Below, piece by piece: positions 6,250 to 6,321 of a stretch of 6,321 nucleotides of DNA. The notes under the pieces were generated by a model. The model ran no database searches and was not told the DNA's origin. It was given only the letters and a program-made list of their open reading frames with translations. A program made the translations under genes and the position numbers. Numbering within the stretch: position 1 is the first letter of the stretch; each line of letters starts with the position of its first letter. The DNA lies in the NCBI GenBank assembly GCA_944385195.1, contig CALWWH010000215.1, forward strand, positions 1-6,321, written 5' to 3'. The DNA is from an uncultured Oscillospiraceae bacterium (GTDB lineage Bacteria; Bacillota; Clostridia; Oscillospirales; Oscillospiraceae).

Positions 6250-6321
6250 GGAAAAGCCAACTCGCGGTTCCACTCTCATTTAGACTCTGGCCTTAACGCG
6301 GCCAACGGGGTCTCCCCTCGC
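6212..6321 (-). promoter_or_regulatory. T-box riboswitch leader of the cysE-cysS operon, 3' part only (tRNA-Cys-responsive by inference)
   Basis: The minus strand carries the T-box core UGGAACCGCG at 6272-6263. The antiterminator can be paired directly: AGAG (6276-6273) with CUCU (6242-6239), the seven-base bulge UGGAACC (6272-6266), then GCG (6265-6263) with CGC (6245-6243). Its 3' arm lies inside the 5' arm of the downstream terminator, so the two folds exclude each other. In known T-boxes the bulge UGGN pairs with the NCCA end of uncharged tRNA. N is A here, which calls for discriminator U73, the base characteristic of tRNA-Cys. Upstream are short possible stems: GGCC-N7-GGCC (6303-6289), GGGG-AGA-CCCC (6317-6307), and AGAC/GTCT (6313-6310 with 6285-6282), which excludes the second. 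Stem I, the specifier codon and the promoter lie beyond the right edge. The T-box call is firm; the tRNA identity is an inference from the A and from cysE/cysS downstream. Confidence 0.92.

Noticed and set aside
6184..6279. N-terminal extension of CysE starting at the ATG at 6279
   Set aside because: It would start inside the T-box antiterminator and translate the terminator hairpin. The ribosome site before 6183 and the family's usual N-terminus show the start is at 6183.
1..6321. Mobile element, CRISPR array, tRNA gene or novel defence system
   Set aside because: The window is filled almost edge to edge by five intact housekeeping genes and a riboswitch. I saw no long direct or inverted repeats, spacer-like periodicity, transposase motifs or tRNA cloverleaf.

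Overview
This 6.3-kb window is a single run of five complete genes, all read from the minus strand (right to left): cysE, cysS, polA, rimI, tsaD. A T-box riboswitch, cut by the right edge, stands in front of them. The sequence is GC-rich and the start codons mostly have good Shine-Dalgarno sites. A T-box before a cysE-cysS pair, a short-form serine acetyltransferase and a DNA polymerase I with a decayed proofreading domain all point to a member of the Bacillota, probably a GC-rich gut-type clostridium (Oscillospiraceae-like). The phylum rests on these features. The family is my inference and was not tested by any search.

Right end (6212-6321): the 3' part of the T-box leader. It contains the conserved T-box bulge, an antiterminator I could pair base by base, and a competing 13-bp intrinsic terminator just before cysE. 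The base after UGG in the bulge is A, which fits the unusual U73 discriminator of tRNA-Cys and so agrees with the genes downstream. The specifier loop lies outside the window.

Middle (4101-6183): cysE makes O-acetylserine, the precursor of cysteine, and cysS charges tRNA-Cys. They are separated by 61 bp holding a small hairpin. Together they form a self-consistent module: low charged tRNA-Cys opens the T-box, and more cysteine and more CysRS are made.

Left part (129-4104): polA, rimI and tsaD follow with no gaps (ATGA, ATGA and TAATG junctions). DNA polymerase I, an N-alpha-acetyltransferase and the t6A tRNA-modification enzyme may therefore ride on the cysteine-sensing transcript unless promoters lie inside the coding sequences. 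The last 128 bp on the left hold no gene or clear terminator that I can support.

Overall this is housekeeping DNA with well-known families. I see no mobile element, CRISPR array, tRNA gene or defence system. The most interesting aspect is the gene order under the T-box.
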